This document shows positions 6,054-6,356 of a stretch of 6,356 nucleotides of DNA, one piece after another. The stretch spans positions 100,559 to 106,914 of the forward strand of contig DOQG01000058.1 in the NCBI GenBank assembly GCA_003512525.1, read 5' to 3'. A model generated the notes under the pieces. It worked only from the letters and a program-made list of their open reading frames with translations. It ran no database searches and was not told the origin of the DNA. How positions within the stretch are numbered: the first letter of the stretch is position 1; each line of letters starts with the position of its first letter. Origin of the DNA: Oscillospiraceae bacterium (GTDB taxonomy: Bacteria; Bacillota; Clostridia; Oscillospirales; Ruminococcaceae). The position numbers and the translations under genes are program-made.

Positions 6054-6356
6054 TTAGTTGTTTTTCCAGCTGACAATTTCTGCTGAGAGTTGTTTGTCAA
6101 GGTCGACACGCATAGCTTTACATTCGGCGGGGAATTTTTTAGCCGCGGAGAAGCTCATCTTTACAAGCAGATCCGCACCGACAGGCAGAGCCTTTTTCAG
6201 CACGCTTTCGGGAAACACAAAATGTGTGCCGTGCTCATAGAGGTAAATCGAGTATTTGCAGGTATGGGGGCGGGACTTCAGGCGCTCGTCCATTCGGCGT
6301 ATGTACTTTGCGGTATCCCAGAGGGAGTCGTCTTGTATAGTGTGATAACATAGTTT
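6054..6356 (-). CDS. Alpha/beta hydrolase C-terminus, BAAT / acyl-CoA thioester hydrolase type (partial)
   Basis: The frame is open from the right edge to a TAA at 6054, giving the last 100 residues. Visible are QDDSLWDTAKYIRRMDERLK at residues 8-27, the usual place of the catalytic Asp (Asp9 or Asp10) in this fold, and YEHGTHFVFPES around residues 42-53, where the His of GTH fits the catalytic His. In the BAAT C-terminal family (acyl-CoA thioesterases and bile acid-CoA:amino acid acyltransferases), a nucleophile, Asp and His form the triad; the nucleophile would lie upstream of the window. The region after the His (KMSFSAAKKFPAECKAMRVD) and the closing helix ending WKNN fit a natural C-terminus. 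An ATG at 6293 is internal, not the start. The substrate cannot be deduced. The gene is separated from the YabE-like gene by a terminator. Confidence 0.72.
   Translation of the reverse strand, partial: KLCYHTIQDDSLWDTAKYIRRMDERLKSRPHTCKYSIYLYEHGTHFVFPESVLKKALPVGADLLVKMSFSAAKKFPAECKAMRVDLDKQLSAEIVSWKNN

Overview
The window most resembles a low-to-moderate GC Firmicute of the Clostridia, probably a gut Oscillospiraceae/Ruminococcaceae-type organism. The evidence is a strong AGGAGG ribosome binding site, a textbook TTGACA-17-TATAAT promoter, a membrane-anchored YabE-type cell-wall protein, and a large secreted beta-helix/fibronectin type III protein. The taxon is an inference; no marker gene is present.

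All three protein genes are on the minus strand. Transcription therefore runs from the right edge of the window to the left.

Right edge (6054-6356): the C-terminal 100 residues of an alpha/beta hydrolase with a BAAT/acyl-CoA thioester hydrolase-type C-terminus. An intrinsic terminator follows at 5920-5951, inside a stretch bounded by a pair of AT-rich inverted arms (5834-5979).

Centre-right (5262-5833): a gene-free AT-rich stretch, then the control region of the YabE-like gene. This has two tandem 17-bp sites matching the WalR/YycF consensus (TGTWAH-N5-TGTWAH), a consensus sigma-A promoter, and a leader of about 160 nt with several hairpins.

Centre (4008-5261): a complete YabE-like protein of 417 residues. 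It has an N-terminal membrane anchor, three DUF348 repeats, a G5 domain and a C-terminal 3D domain, so it is a likely peptidoglycan-remodelling enzyme.

Centre-left (2828-4007): an intergenic region of about 1.2 kb dominated by a tandem array of a 164-bp unit (four full copies plus a truncated fifth, 3215-3981). The unit length is not a multiple of three, and the open frames across it look spurious. Its stem-loop varies in a way that keeps pairing only in minus-strand RNA. A hairpin-rich flank and palindromes near the next gene follow.

Left (1-2827): a very large exported protein with signal peptide, beta-helix-like N-terminal part, three related beta-rich modules and at least one fibronectin type III domain. 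Its C-terminus lies beyond the window.

The YabE-like and beta-helix proteins are both envelope or extracellular. No biochemical link to the hydrolase fragment is evident. The best candidates for something undescribed are the structured 164-bp array and the WalR-like control region.
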